From positions 1 through 64,000 of the forward strand of contig NZ_BOPH01000113.1 in the NCBI RefSeq assembly GCF_016863655.1: 64,000 bases of DNA, read 5' to 3'. Each line of letters starts with the position of its first letter. The stretch's first letter is position 1. The position numbers and the translations under genes are program-made. The notes under the pieces are model-generated. The model was not told the origin of the DNA, ran no database searches, and was given only the letters and a program-made list of their open reading frames with translations. This document shows, one piece after another, positions 50,803 through 60,112 of this stretch. Origin of the DNA: Virgisporangium ochraceum. GTDB lineage: Bacteria > Actinomycetota > Actinomycetes > Mycobacteriales > Micromonosporaceae.

Positions 50803-53531
50803 ACGTCGCCTTCAAGCGATAACGCCTCCATCGCCAGTGCCGCCGCCTCGGTGCGGGTGCGGGCGCCCAGCTTACGCATTCCGGCGCGGATGTGCGTCTC
50901 CACCGTTTCGCGGGAGATGCCGAGCTGTCCGGCGATGCGGCGGGTCGGCTCGCCCTTGGCGACCAGACGCAGCACGTCACGTTCGCGGTCGGTGAGTTCG
51001 TCGCCGGCGCGGCGGCCGCGGGTGTCGCGGCGCACGGCGTGGCGGCGCAGGGCCCGGCGGGTGCGGCCGAGCAGGACGACGAGGCCGGCCTCCTCGGCGA
51101 GCTTCTCCGCCTGCAGGAGGGCGGGGACGGCCCGGTCGGGCTGGTCGTCGAACAGGCCGGCGGCCAGCAGCGAGCGGACCTCCTCGCGGCGGGCGACGTC
51201 GTGCCACTGCCCGGCGGCGTAGGTGAAGCCCTCGGCGGAGCGGTTGGCCCAGGCGGTGACGGTGGCCTCGACGACCGGCAGCGGTGGCGGGTCTGCGGCG
51301 ACGGTGGCCGCTCCGATGTCGTGGGCGGCCCAGTTGGCGGTGATCTGCCGCAGGCCGTCGAGGAGTGGACCGGCGGAGCCCGTCCCGGGTGACAGGGCGA
51401 CCTCGGGCTGCCCGTCGAGCCAGGCGGCTTCGCGGGCGACCCAGTCGACGACGGGGGCGGCGGGGCCGTGACCGGCGTCGGTGAGCCGGCCGCGGGCGGA
51501 GGCGAGCAGCCCGCCGTCGGCTTCGGTGAGGCTGACGGCGGCGGCGGCGTAGCCGCGGGCGATCGCCGGCAGGGTGCGGTCGGTGAGGTCGCCGGCGCGG
51601 CTGGTGACCTGGTCGAGGTCGGCGCCGCGCAGGGCGGTGCACCACAGCTGGGCGGCCAGGAACCGGGTCTGCCAGCTGTAGGCGAGGTCGGCGGCGCAGG
51701 CCGAGGCGGCGGTGGCGGCCGCGGAGGCGGCGTCGGCGAGGCGGCCGTCGGCGGTGAGGGTCTCCACCAGGAGCCAGGCGCTCCACCGGGCGGCGAGCGG
51801 GTCGCCGCCGGTGCCGGCGGCCGCGGCGGCGGTGGCCAGGCCGTACTCCCAGCCCGGTGACCGGTTCGCGGCCCGGACGGCGGCGAGGGCGGCGCGTAGG
51901 CCGAGGTGTGCCGGCTCGTCGCCGTGGACGGACCGGATGCGGGCCTCCTCGGCGGCGGCGTCGGCGAGCGCGCCGGTGCCGAGGACGCCGAGCAGCCGCA
52001 GCCGGTCACGGCCGCCGACGAGGTCGGGTGCGGCGTCGTCGGGGACGTCGGCGACGGCGGTGCGGGCCGCGGCGGCGGCCCCGGTCTGCAGCAGGGCCTC
52101 CCCCCGGAGGACGGCGGCGGTCGGGTCGCCGGGCAGCAGGTCGGGGCCGAGGACGCGCAGGCACGCCTGCGGGCGTCCGGCGACCAGCGCGGCGCGGGCG
52201 GCGGCGAGGCGGACCTCACCGCTGACCTCGACGCCCGGCAGGTCGCAGGCGAGCAGGAGCAGTTCGGCGCGTTCCCCGGACGAGGCGGTGCCCCCGGCGG
52301 CCTCGACGGCCATCGTGTACGCCTCGGCGGCGGCGCCGGCGGCGGCGAGGTGCCGGGCCGCTTCCCGTGCCGGTACGACGCCGGCGAGCCGGCGGTGCAG
52401 GGCGGCCCGTTCGGCGGGGTCGAGGAGCCCGGCGGCGATCTCGGCGACGAACGGTGAGACGGGGTTCGCGGTGGTGCCGGAGATCTCGATGAGACCGGCG
52501 GCGGCGAGCTCGGCCGCGCCCTCGCCCAGCATGGCGGCGGGTGCGGGCCGGCCGAGGAGACCCAGTGCGGCCATCGCGGTACGGGCGGGCCGGCCGAGGT
52601 CGGCCAGGGCGGTGGCGACGGCGTAGGCCAGGCCGCTGCCCTCGGTGTCGCCGTCGGGCGTGTCGGGGGTGGTGTCGGGGCGGCGGGCGGCCGCGCGGCG
52701 GGCCAGCGCGGTGATGGCCAGCGGGACCCCGCCGGCGCGGCGGACGATGTCGGCGACCGCGGCGGGTGACGCGGCCGGCGCGATCTGGCGGACCATGCCC
52801 TCGGCGACGGTGGCCGGCAGCGCCGGTGCGGGCAGCCACGCGGTCGCGGCGGCGCGCAGCGTCTGCTCGGCGTCGCCGGGGAGCCGGTGCGGTGTGCGCA
52901 ACGTCACGGCGACGCGGCAGTGTGCGGCGATCGACGGCAGGGCGGCGACGGTGAGCGGGTCGGCCCACTGCAGGTCGTCGATGAGGAGCAGGCCGTGCCG
53001 CACGCGCGAGCGGACGGCCTCGGACAGCAGGGCCGGGTCGTGGACGGGCAGCCGCACCCGGACGGCGCGGGCCAGCGGCAGAGCGGCGACGCCGCGGAGC
53101 ATGGCGAGGCCGCCGCCGGCGTAGACGGTGCCGCGGAAGCTTTCCTGCAGCCGGCGCAGCAGGGTCGACCGGCCGCTGCCGGGTGCGCCGGTGATGACGA
53201 CGAGGCCGGGTTCGCGCAGGGCAGCGGCCGCGGCGGCGACCAGTTCCGCCGCCGGGTCGGACTGATCGAGCTGATCGACCGGGGCGGGTGTGCCCGAACC
53301 GGTGGAACCGGGTCCCCCGGCCGGTGGAGCGGCGCTGCCCGACGGCGGCGGAACAGGGACCGCACTGGGAACCCTGGCCCGGCCAACAGCCGGTGCCGGG
53401 CGCGCGGGCGCCCCGTCGGCAACCGAGCCGTCTGGTGCTTCGGGCACGTCGTCCTCCCCACGAGGTGGCACAAACATGGGATCCTGCCGCGGCAGGATAT
53501 TCGTAGTCTGGTTGCCGACTGAGCCTGACAT
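50799..53531 (-). CDS. large LuxR-family regulator with AAA/STAND ATPase domain
   Basis: A 910-residue regulator of the LAL/MalT type. A short N-terminal stretch (NQTTNILPRQDPMFVPPRGE) and a Pro-rich linker (to about 105) precede the ATPase domain (P-loop TGAPGSGRSTLL, Walker B GLLLIDDLQWADP). A long helical Ala-rich repeat region follows, then a LuxR HTH at the C-terminus (LTDRERDVLRLVAKGEPTRR, then GISRETVETHIRAGMRKLGA). ATG at 53531 with CGGA upstream. Divergent from the dynamin gene with a 199-bp gap; the likely regulator of that cluster. Confidence 0.87.
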   Translation of the reverse strand: MSGSVGNQTTNILPRQDPMFVPPRGEDDVPEAPDGSVADGAPARPAPAVGRARVPSAVPVPPPSGSAAPPAGGPGSTGSGTPAPVDQLDQSDPAAELVAAAAAALREPGLVVITGAPGSGRSTLLRRLQESFRGTVYAGGGLAMLRGVAALPLARAVRVRLPVHDPALLSEAVRSRVRHGLLLIDDLQWADPLTVAALPSIAAHCRVAVTLRTPHRLPGDAEQTLRAAATAWLPAPALPATVAEGMVRQIAPAASPAAVADIVRRAGGVPLAITALARRAAARRPDTTPDTPDGDTEGSGLAYAVATALADLGRPARTAMAALGLLGRPAPAAMLGEGAAELAAAGLIEISGTTANPVSPFVAEIAAGLLDPAERAALHRRLAGVVPAREAARHLAAAGAAAEAYTMAVEAAGGTASSGERAELLLLACDLPGVEVSGEVRLAAARAALVAGRPQACLRVLGPDLLPGDPTAAVLRGEALLQTGAAAAARTAVADVPDDAAPDLVGGRDRLRLLGVLGTGALADAAAEEARIRSVHGDEPAHLGLRAALAAVRAANRSPGWEYGLATAAAAAGTGGDPLAARWSAWLLVETLTADGRLADAASAAATAASACAADLAYSWQTRFLAAQLWCTALRGADLDQVTSRAGDLTDRTLPAIARGYAAAAVSLTEADGGLLASARGRLTDAGHGPAAPVVDWVAREAAWLDGQPEVALSPGTGSAGPLLDGLRQITANWAAHDIGAATVAADPPPLPVVEATVTAWANRSAEGFTYAAGQWHDVARREEVRSLLAAGLFDDQPDRAVPALLQAEKLAEEAGLVVLLGRTRRALRRHAVRRDTRGRRAGDELTDRERDVLRLVAKGEPTRRIAGQLGISRETVETHIRAGMRKLGARTRTEAAALAMEALSLEGDV

Positions 53532-53730
53532 GGCAATCCGTGGGTGGTGGGGGACTATATGGGTGTAAACGACGCGGGCACGGAACGTTACGACAGCAGG
53601 AGCATGCCTGACTACGCGGATATTGTCGCCGACCGGACGCTCGGCGACCAAGGCGGTGTCGGACATGTGAACGATGTGAATCAAGAACGCCCGCCAGCCC
53701 TCACCCCCAGGAACGGCGCAGTCTGATCCC

Positions 53731-55242
53731 ATGGCACCAGGACCGTTGAGCTCGCGGGTGGCCGACCTCTGTCAGGAGGTCGGCCACCGGCTCGGTGGTG
53801 GCACCCAGGCGCAGGTCTTCGACGTGCGCAGGCGGCTCGGTGAGCCGCTGCGGGTCGCCATCGCCGGCCGGTTGAAGGCCGGCAAGTCCACCCTCGTCAA
53901 CGCCCTCATCGGGCGGCGGGTCGCACCGACCGAGGTCGGCGAATGCACCCGCATCGTCACCCAGTTCCGCTACGGCACCTCCGACCGCGTCGACGTCGTC
54001 CGCAAAAACGGCACCCGCGCCAGCCTGCCCCTCGACGAGGCCGGCATGATCCCGCAGAAGCTCGGGGTGCCCCGCAACGACATCGGCTACGTCGACGTCA
54101 CCCTCACCAGCGACCACCTCCGCGACCTCACCGTCATCGACACACCCGGCCTCGCGTCGGCGAACCAGGCCGTCTCCGCGCAGGCACAGAAGTTCCTGTT
54201 CAACGAGGCCCCCATCGACGACGACCTCGACGAAGACTCCGCGCGGGCGCTGTCGGGCTCCGAAGCCATCATCTACGTCTTCACCCAGTCCGTACGCGAG
54301 GACGACGTGCAGGCCCTCGAAGCCTTCCGGTCGATGTCGGCCCGCCTGTCCAGCAACCCCATCAACTCCCTCGGACTGTTCAACAAGGTCGACAAGCTCG
54401 CCGGCAGCGGCGCCGACCCGTGGCCGGTCGCCGAGCCGCTCGCCTCCGACCAGGCCAAGGTGCTGCGCCGGGTCGTGTCCGACGTGGTGCCGATCGTCGG
54501 GCTGCTCGCCGAGACCACCGAGGCCGGCCGGCTGACCGCCGCCGACTGCGAGGCGCTGCGTCAGCTCGCCGCCCTGCCCCAGGGCGAACGGCAGGTGCTG
54601 CTCGCATCCGTCGACCTGTTCTGCAACCGCGAGTCGGCCGTGTCGCGGGAGGCCCGCGAACGGCTGCTGCGGCTGCTGGACCTGTACGGCATCAGCTTCG
54701 CCATCCACATGCTCGTGCGCCAGCCGCAGCTGGCCACCGGCGAGCTGGTACGGCTGCTCCTGCAGGCCTCCGGGTTCCTACGGCTGCGGCAGACCCTCGA
54801 CCAGGCCTTCCGGTGGCGCAGCGACGCCATCAAAGCCGGCTGGGGCCTGTCCAGCCTGGAGAAGATCGCCAGCCACGCCGAACGTCCGCAGGACCGGGAG
54901 CTGCTGCGCGACGCGATCGAGCGGGTGCTGCAGCAGCCCGACTACCACCGGCTGCGGCTGCTGGAGGTGGCCCAGCTGGTCACCACCGGCGCCGTCGACC
55001 TGCCCGAGGACATGCAGGGCGAGCTGACCAAGCTCGCGCTGTCGACCGACCCGCAGTGGATCCTCAGCCTCCCCGGTGCGCCGGCCGACCACCTGGTCAA
55101 GGCGGCGCTGGAGGCGGCGACCCGGTGGCGGGCCTACGCCGTCGCCGGTGCCAGCCCCGCCCAGTCCCGGGTTGCGCTGGTGGCTCATCGTGGCTTCTAT
55201 CTGTTGTCCCAGCGCGTGCGCGGCCAGGCTCATTTCAACTGA
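53731..55242 (+). CDS. dynamin-like GTPase 1
   Basis: A 503-residue bacterial dynamin-like protein. G1 is GRLKAGKS (46-53), the G2 Thr is in VGECTRIVTQ, G3 is DTPG (137-140) and G4 is NKVD (218-221). The rest is helical stalk (RLLRLLDLYGISFAIHMLVR, then LRDAIERVLQQPDYHRLRLL) with no clear transmembrane paddle. It is comparable to mycobacterial IniC- or IniA-type proteins, implicated in membrane repair under cell-wall drugs. First gene of a four-gene run; ATG at 53731. Confidence 0.87.
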   Translation: MAPGPLSSRVADLCQEVGHRLGGGTQAQVFDVRRRLGEPLRVAIAGRLKAGKSTLVNALIGRRVAPTEVGECTRIVTQFRYGTSDRVDVVRKNGTRASLPLDEAGMIPQKLGVPRNDIGYVDVTLTSDHLRDLTVIDTPGLASANQAVSAQAQKFLFNEAPIDDDLDEDSARALSGSEAIIYVFTQSVREDDVQALEAFRSMSARLSSNPINSLGLFNKVDKLAGSGADPWPVAEPLASDQAKVLRRVVSDVVPIVGLLAETTEAGRLTAADCEALRQLAALPQGERQVLLASVDLFCNRESAVSREARERLLRLLDLYGISFAIHMLVRQPQLATGELVRLLLQASGFLRLRQTLDQAFRWRSDAIKAGWGLSSLEKIASHAERPQDRELLRDAIERVLQQPDYHRLRLLEVAQLVTTGAVDLPEDMQGELTKLALSTDPQWILSLPGAPADHLVKAALEAATRWRAYAVAGASPAQSRVALVAHRGFYLLSQRVRGQAHFN

Positions 55243-55278
55243 GCTCGTCTCACCTAGCAAAAACGGAGAAGCGTCGAC

Positions 55279-56280
55279 ATGTCCCCGAACAGCCTGCGGG
55301 TCCTCGCGGGCGCCGCAGCGGCGGTCATCGTTCTGCTGACCGGCATCGCCGTGGGCTTCATCGGCGCCGCGCCGGAGTGCCCCGCGCCGGCCGCGCCGCC
55401 GGCGCAGCAGACGACCCCCACCCCGGCGGCGACGTCGGCCGCGCCGACCGGCAACCCGAACAACCAGGGCGGGATCAACGACGGCGGCAACAACAACCAG
55501 GGCCAGGGTGACGGCACTCTCGGCGGCGGGGTCGGCCGTGACCGCACCGCCACCAACGGGGCCACCACCCCGCCCGACACCCGTCCGCAGGAGACGACCG
55601 CGGCCACCAACCAGGCCGCGCCCGCCCCGCAGGCCGCCACCGGGCCGGCGTGCGAGGGCGAGGAGTTCTCGCTGCTGGCCGCGGCCGCCGGGGTCGCCGG
55701 TGCCGGGCTCGCGTCGGTCACGCTGCTCGCGTTCCTCCTGGCCGCGCAGTCGCGCCGGCCGGTGGTCCCGGTGTCGGGTCCGCCGGCGGCCGCCGGGCCG
55801 TCGCGGGGTACCGACCCGCGCCTGGACGCCGACCGCGCGGCCCTGGTCCGCGCGTGCATCTACGTCCGGGACCGGGTCACCAGCCGCGCCCTGGCCGACC
55901 GGCTCGCCGCGGCCCTGCGCGACGCGGGCGTCAACGTGGTCGAACCCGTCGGTGAACGGTTCGACCCGGCCCGCCACGAGGCCGGTGGCGCCACCCCGGC
56001 CAAGGACCCGACCCAGACCGGCACCATCGCCGCCGTCGAGGTGCCCGGCTACGTCGACCGCAGCGGCCGCGTGCTGCGCGCCCCGGTCGTCACCGTCTAC
56101 CAGGGCGGGCCCGGGGCACCGCAGGCGGCGCAGGGCGCCAACCCGGCGCTGAGCCAGCCGTCCGGGGCCTACCCGACGGTCAACCCGCCGTCCGGGGCGT
56201 ACCCGACCGTGTCGCGCCGGACAGCGCCCGGCCCGAGCACCACACAGCAGCCGCGCCGCCGCGGCGAGGAGGACCGGTGA
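55279..56280 (+). CDS. membrane-anchored protein with GrpE-like C-terminal domain
   Basis: A 333-residue protein. A signal-anchor-like helix (VLAGAAAAVIVLLTGIAVGF, about 7-27) precedes an Asn/Gly/Thr/Pro-rich extracytoplasmic stretch (33-125) and a second helix (LLAAAAGVAGAGLASVTLLA, about 131-152). A domain at about 182-273 contains VGERFDPARHE, TGTIAAVEVPGYVDRSGRVL and APVVTVY. That pattern is the beta-domain of GrpE, the Hsp70 nucleotide-exchange factor. A Pro/Tyr repeat tail (PSGAYPTV twice) ends it. It sits between two dynamin genes and overlaps the second by 4 bp. Confidence 0.72.
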   Translation: MSPNSLRVLAGAAAAVIVLLTGIAVGFIGAAPECPAPAAPPAQQTTPTPAATSAAPTGNPNNQGGINDGGNNNQGQGDGTLGGGVGRDRTATNGATTPPDTRPQETTAATNQAAPAPQAATGPACEGEEFSLLAAAAGVAGAGLASVTLLAFLLAAQSRRPVVPVSGPPAAAGPSRGTDPRLDADRAALVRACIYVRDRVTSRALADRLAAALRDAGVNVVEPVGERFDPARHEAGGATPAKDPTQTGTIAAVEVPGYVDRSGRVLRAPVVTVYQGGPGAPQAAQGANPALSQPSGAYPTVNPPSGAYPTVSRRTAPGPSTTQQPRRRGEEDR

Positions 56281-58175
56281 CCCAGACCCAGCAACCCGCC
56301 GCGGCCGGGGGGCAGCGTCCGAACCCGGAACAGGCGATCGCGCAGCTGCTGAAGAAGGGCGTCGACGGCGGTCTGGCGTTCCTGCGCAAGATCGACCCCG
56401 ACGCGGCCGCCGACCTCGACCAGGTCAAGCGCCGCGACGTCACCCGCCCCTCGATCGTGGTCGTCGGCGAGACCAAGCGCGGCAAGAGCTCGCTGACGAA
56501 CATGCTCATCGGGGTGCCGAACCTGTCGCCGGTCGACGCGGCCGTGGCCACGTCGTCGTTCATCGAGTTCCGCTACTCGACCACGCTCGGCGCCCGCGCA
56601 TGGGTGCCCGGCCGCGAGGACCCGGTGCCGCTGAGCCACGGCGACCTGCGTGACTGGGGCACCGTGCTCGGGCGGATGCCCGACGGGATGCGTCCGCCGC
56701 GGCGTATCGAGGTGCACCACAACGCGCCGCTGCTGCAGTACCTGACCGTCATCGACACCCCGGGTGTCGGCGGTCTGGACCCGCTGCACGCCGAGGTCGC
56801 CCTCGACGCCGTCGAGCGGGCCACCGCGCTGCTGTTCATCGTCGACGCGTCCTCGCCGTTCTCCAAGCCGGAGCTGGACTTCCTCATCGAGGCCAGCAAA
56901 CGGGTCAACTTCGTCATCTTCGGGCTGACCAAGTGCGACGCCTACCCGGGCTGGCGGCGGATCCTGGAGGACAACAAGGGCCAGCTGCAGGCGCACGCCC
57001 CCCGGTTCGGCAGCGCGCCCTGGTACCCGGTGTCGGCGCGGCTGGCCGAGATGGCCATGTCGATGCCGCCGGAGCCGCAGGCCGAGCTGATCCGCGAGTC
57101 GCGGATCGCCGAGCTGCAGCACGCCCTGATCGACCTGGCCAAGAAGGGCCACGCGCTGCAGCTGTCGAACGTGCTGCGGTCGGTGCGCTCGGAGATCATC
57201 CGGCTCGACCAGGAGATCGGCGAGCGGATGAAGTCCACCGACCCCGACCCGGCCGACGTGCAGCGGGCCAAGGACGAGCGGGCCAAGGTCGCCGCCCGCA
57301 AGCGCACCGAGTCGCGGCAGTGGTCGCTCGCCCTGAACACGGAGACGCAGCGGGCCCGGGTCGAGGCGACCACGCGGCTGCGGATGTACGTGACGAAGCT
57401 GCAGGAGGACTACCTCAACAAGATCGACAAGGCGTCGGGCAGCGAGATGAAGAACCTCCCCCAGGAGGTCGACCGGTCGCTGCACGCCCTGTCGGTGCGC
57501 CTGTCGCACGACCTGGAGTTCCGGTTCCGCAAGGTCGGCGAGCGGGTCCTCGCCCAGGTGTTCCACCCGCACGAGCTGCAGTACGTGCTGCGTCAGCTCA
57601 ACGCCCGGCTGCGGCACGCGCTGACCACCCGCCCCCGGCGTGAGGGTGGTGGCGGCGACGGCGCCATGGTCGCCATGTCCAGCGCCGGTATCGCGTTCAT
57701 GGCCGGCCGCGGCGCGATGGCCGGTGCGTCCGCCGGTGCGGCCGCGATGGGACTGGGTGCGGCCGGTCTCGCGATCCCGGTCGTCGGTATCGCCATCGGT
57801 CTCGGCGCCGGCGCCTACATGATCTTCAAGCGGCGGTCGATGACCGACAAGCAGGCCACCCGGCAGTGGCTGCGCGAGGTCCTCAACGACGCCCGCGCCG
57901 CGCTGTCCGACGAGATCATGCACCGGTTCACCGACCTGCAGTACGCGCTGACGCTCGCCCTCGACGAGGCGATCGAGCGGCGACTCAAGCAGCTCGACGA
58001 CCACATCGCCAACATCGACAAGTCGATGGCCGAGGACAAGGCCGAGCGGGCCAAGAAGCGGGCCGCGCTGGTGCAGGAGCGTGAGGGCCTGCGGGCCCGG
58101 ATCAAACAGCTCGACGAGGTACTGGTCCGGGTCCGCCAGCTGCTGCCGGCCGCACCCGCCGAGAGTCAGGGGTAA
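56277..58175 (+). CDS. dynamin-like GTPase 2 with membrane paddle
   Basis: A 632-residue dynamin-like protein. G1 is GETKRGKSS (64-72), G3 is DTPG (160-163) and G4 is TKCD (218-221). The stalk contains coiled segments (KDERAKVAARKRTESRQWSL), and a hydrophobic hairpin (about 462-520: MAGRGAMAGASAGAAAMGLG and GIAIGLGAGAYMIF) is the probable membrane paddle. A terminal coiled coil (DDHIANIDKSMAEDKAERAK) follows. It resembles IniA/DynA-type proteins that remodel or fuse membranes. It starts with GTG within the GrpE-like stop. The two GTPases likely act as a pair. Confidence 0.87.
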   Translation: MTQTQQPAAAGGQRPNPEQAIAQLLKKGVDGGLAFLRKIDPDAAADLDQVKRRDVTRPSIVVVGETKRGKSSLTNMLIGVPNLSPVDAAVATSSFIEFRYSTTLGARAWVPGREDPVPLSHGDLRDWGTVLGRMPDGMRPPRRIEVHHNAPLLQYLTVIDTPGVGGLDPLHAEVALDAVERATALLFIVDASSPFSKPELDFLIEASKRVNFVIFGLTKCDAYPGWRRILEDNKGQLQAHAPRFGSAPWYPVSARLAEMAMSMPPEPQAELIRESRIAELQHALIDLAKKGHALQLSNVLRSVRSEIIRLDQEIGERMKSTDPDPADVQRAKDERAKVAARKRTESRQWSLALNTETQRARVEATTRLRMYVTKLQEDYLNKIDKASGSEMKNLPQEVDRSLHALSVRLSHDLEFRFRKVGERVLAQVFHPHELQYVLRQLNARLRHALTTRPRREGGGGDGAMVAMSSAGIAFMAGRGAMAGASAGAAAMGLGAAGLAIPVVGIAIGLGAGAYMIFKRRSMTDKQATRQWLREVLNDARAALSDEIMHRFTDLQYALTLALDEAIERRLKQLDDHIANIDKSMAEDKAERAKKRAALVQEREGLRARIKQLDEVLVRVRQLLPAAPAESQG

Positions 58176-58178
58176 GTC

Positions 58179-58898
58179 GTGGACCAGGACTGGAGCGACT
58201 GGGGCGGCGAGGACGGCGACTACCACGGCGACGCCGCGGAGACCGCCAACCTCGGTGACCCGGACGAGCCCCTCGCCGCCGGCGCCGGCGGCTACGGTGA
58301 CCCCGACGCCGGCTTCCCCGGCGACGGCGGCGACTACCCGGCCGACCCCGGCGACCACGGTGACCCCGGCTCCGGCCCCGGCGCGGGCGGCCAGCCCGGC
58401 GGCGGGTTCCTGGAGGACGACCCGATGGGCGCCTTCGACACCGACGCCGACCCCGACGCCTACGGCGACAGCGGCGAGGGACCCGACGGTCTCGACCCCG
58501 ACGGGACCGACGACGGCCCCGAGCCCCTCGCGTACGACGGGGACCCCGACACCGGCTCCGACACCGGCTCCGACACCACTGCCGACCCGGAGTCCGTCGT
58601 CGGCGCCGACCCGGACGTCGACCCCGACGCCGACTGGTCCCCGGCCGAGTTCCCCGCCCAGCTCGACTTCGCCGCCCCCGAACCCGTCGACGGCTACCCG
58701 TGGAGCGACCCGTCCGCGGTCGCCGCACCCGGCACCGGGGGCGACGACCCGGCCACCGGCCCCGACGGCTCCCCGCCGGCCTCGGACCTCCTCGACTACG
58801 CCGGCACCGAGGGCGGCACCGACCCGTGGGCGGCCCTGGTCGGCTCCGACGACCCCGCGGCCAGCTCCCTGGGCCGCTGGTGGTCCCCCGACTCCTGA
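58179..58898 (+). CDS. highly acidic, disordered protein at the end of the dynamin operon
   Basis: A 239-residue protein dominated by Asp, Gly, Pro and Glu (for example GYGDPDAGFPGDGGDYPADP and GSDTGSDTTADPESVVG), with aromatic residues only near the ends (DWSDWGG and SLGRWWSPDS). No domain is recognisable. Its position and low complexity recall IniB in the mycobacterial iniBAC operon, though IniB is Gly/Ala rich rather than acidic. Starts 3 bp after the second GTPase; the 82-bp hairpin repeat follows its stop by 50 bp. Confidence 0.7.
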   Translation: MDQDWSDWGGEDGDYHGDAAETANLGDPDEPLAAGAGGYGDPDAGFPGDGGDYPADPGDHGDPGSGPGAGGQPGGGFLEDDPMGAFDTDADPDAYGDSGEGPDGLDPDGTDDGPEPLAYDGDPDTGSDTGSDTTADPESVVGADPDVDPDADWSPAEFPAQLDFAAPEPVDGYPWSDPSAVAAPGTGGDDPATGPDGSPPASDLLDYAGTEGGTDPWAALVGSDDPAASSLGRWWSPDS

Positions 58899-58947
58899 CC
58901 CCACCCGGGCCCGCCCGGGCGGGCCCTCACGCGCCGCGCCGTCCCCA

Positions 58948-59029
58948 CGCGCCGATCTTGCAGTTGTGGCCGCCCTTATGTCGCGCTATGTCGCACTTTG
59001 ATGGGGGCCACACGTGCAAGATCGGCGCG
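58948..59029 (+). repeat. 82-bp palindromic repeat, copy 2
   Basis: Arms 58948-58971 and 59006-59029 are inverted repeats with two mismatches around a 34-bp loop. The left arm is identical to copy 1 at 14507. The loop contains TATGTC twice and CACTTTG and aligns with the reverse complement of the copy-1 loop. The decayed gene at 59035 begins 5 bp after it. Confidence 0.85.
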
Positions 59030-59034
59030 CAGGC

Positions 59035-59342
59035 ATGCGGTTGGATGTGCCGGTGACGGTTCATGACGTAGCGGGCGCCCTGCCAGGGATCGCGGTGCTC
59101 CGCCAGCGGTGTCAGGCGTTGGCGATGTCGGACGCGATCATGAGTCCGGAGTGGGAGTCGCGGTACTACTCGTTCGACTCCCGGTGGGCGCCGGGCGAAC
59201 AGATGGCGTCGATGCGAAACCGGATGGCGCTGACGGGCTGTTCCAGGTTCTCCTCGACGGTAGCCCGGTGGCGTACCAGCGCTTCGCTGAGGACTACGCG
59301 GAGGATCTCGCGCAGATCGGTTACCCGTCCCGGCCGGTGTAG
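59035..59342 (+). pseudogene. decayed actinobacterial gene, frameshifted and shortened
   Basis: The 5' part (MRLDVPVTVHDVAGALPGIA, then MSPEWESRYYSFDSRWAPGE and QMASMRN) is in the frame of 59035. The 3' part (GLFQVLLDGSPVAYQRFAED, then YAEDLAQIGYPSRPV and stop) is in the frame of 59223. The middle of the usual protein appears deleted at the junction, near 59223-59230. The N-terminal pattern is that of an uncharacterised conserved family of about 150-200 residues. It starts 5 bp after the hairpin repeat. Confidence 0.6.
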
Positions 59343-59363
59343 CGGTTACAGCAGGAGGTTGCG

Positions 59364-60110
59364 GTGGATCGACAGCAACTCAGTGCCCTGGCGCACAGGC
59401 ACCATCCCATCTACGCCCCGGTCAGTGACAGCAGGGTGGACGACCTGCTCGCTCGGACCGTCCGCCGCCCGGACGCGCACGTGCTCGACCTGGGCTGCGG
59501 CAAGGGCGAGTGGCTGCTGCGGGCGCTGCGGACGTACCCGGGAATCACCGCGGTGGGCGTCGACGTCTCGCCGGAAGGTTTCGACCCGACCCGCGAGTCG
59601 GCCACCCGGCTGGGTGTCGCCGACCGGTTGGAGCTCATCCCGCAGGACGTGACGGAGTACCGGTCGCCGCGCAAGGCCGACGTGGTGCTCAGCATCGGCG
59701 CCGCCTACGCCTTCGGCGAGCTGCTCCCCACCCTGCGGGCGGCCCGCGAACACCTCGGCGACGACGGGATGTTCCTGCTCGGTGACTGCTTCTGGGAACG
59801 CGATCCCAGCCCGGAGCTGATCGAGGAGATGGAGGGCGCCGGCCCGCAGAAGTTCACCGACCTGCCGACCCTCGTCGACAACGTGGTCGCCGACGGGTGG
59901 ACCCCGGTCTTCCAGTACGTCAGCACCCAGACCGACTGGGACGACTACGAGTGGAGCTGGGTCGGCTCGCTGGCCGACTGGGCACTCGACCACCCCGACC
60001 ATCCCGACCGCGACCAGGTTCTCCGGGTATCCGCCGAACACCGCCACAGCTACGTCCACGGCTACCGCGGCGTGCTGGGGTTCGTCTTCCTCCTGCTACG
60101 CCGGTCCTAG
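59364..60110 (+). CDS. SAM-dependent methyltransferase
   Basis: A 248-residue class I methyltransferase. Motif I is VLDLGCGKGEWLLRAL, the post-I acidic residue lies in AVGVDVSPEG, and motif II/III are ADVVLSIGAAYAF and DDGMFLLGDCFWE. The C-terminal region with WSWVGSLADWALDHP may form the acceptor lid. The acceptor is unknown. A strong GGAGG ribosome site lies before the GTG at 59364. Convergent with the SDR-ligase fusion, 2 bp apart. Confidence 0.88.
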   Translation: MDRQQLSALAHRHHPIYAPVSDSRVDDLLARTVRRPDAHVLDLGCGKGEWLLRALRTYPGITAVGVDVSPEGFDPTRESATRLGVADRLELIPQDVTEYRSPRKADVVLSIGAAYAFGELLPTLRAAREHLGDDGMFLLGDCFWERDPSPELIEEMEGAGPQKFTDLPTLVDNVVADGWTPVFQYVSTQTDWDDYEWSWVGSLADWALDHPDHPDRDQVLRVSAEHRHSYVHGYRGVLGFVFLLLRRS

Positions 60111-60112
60111 GC

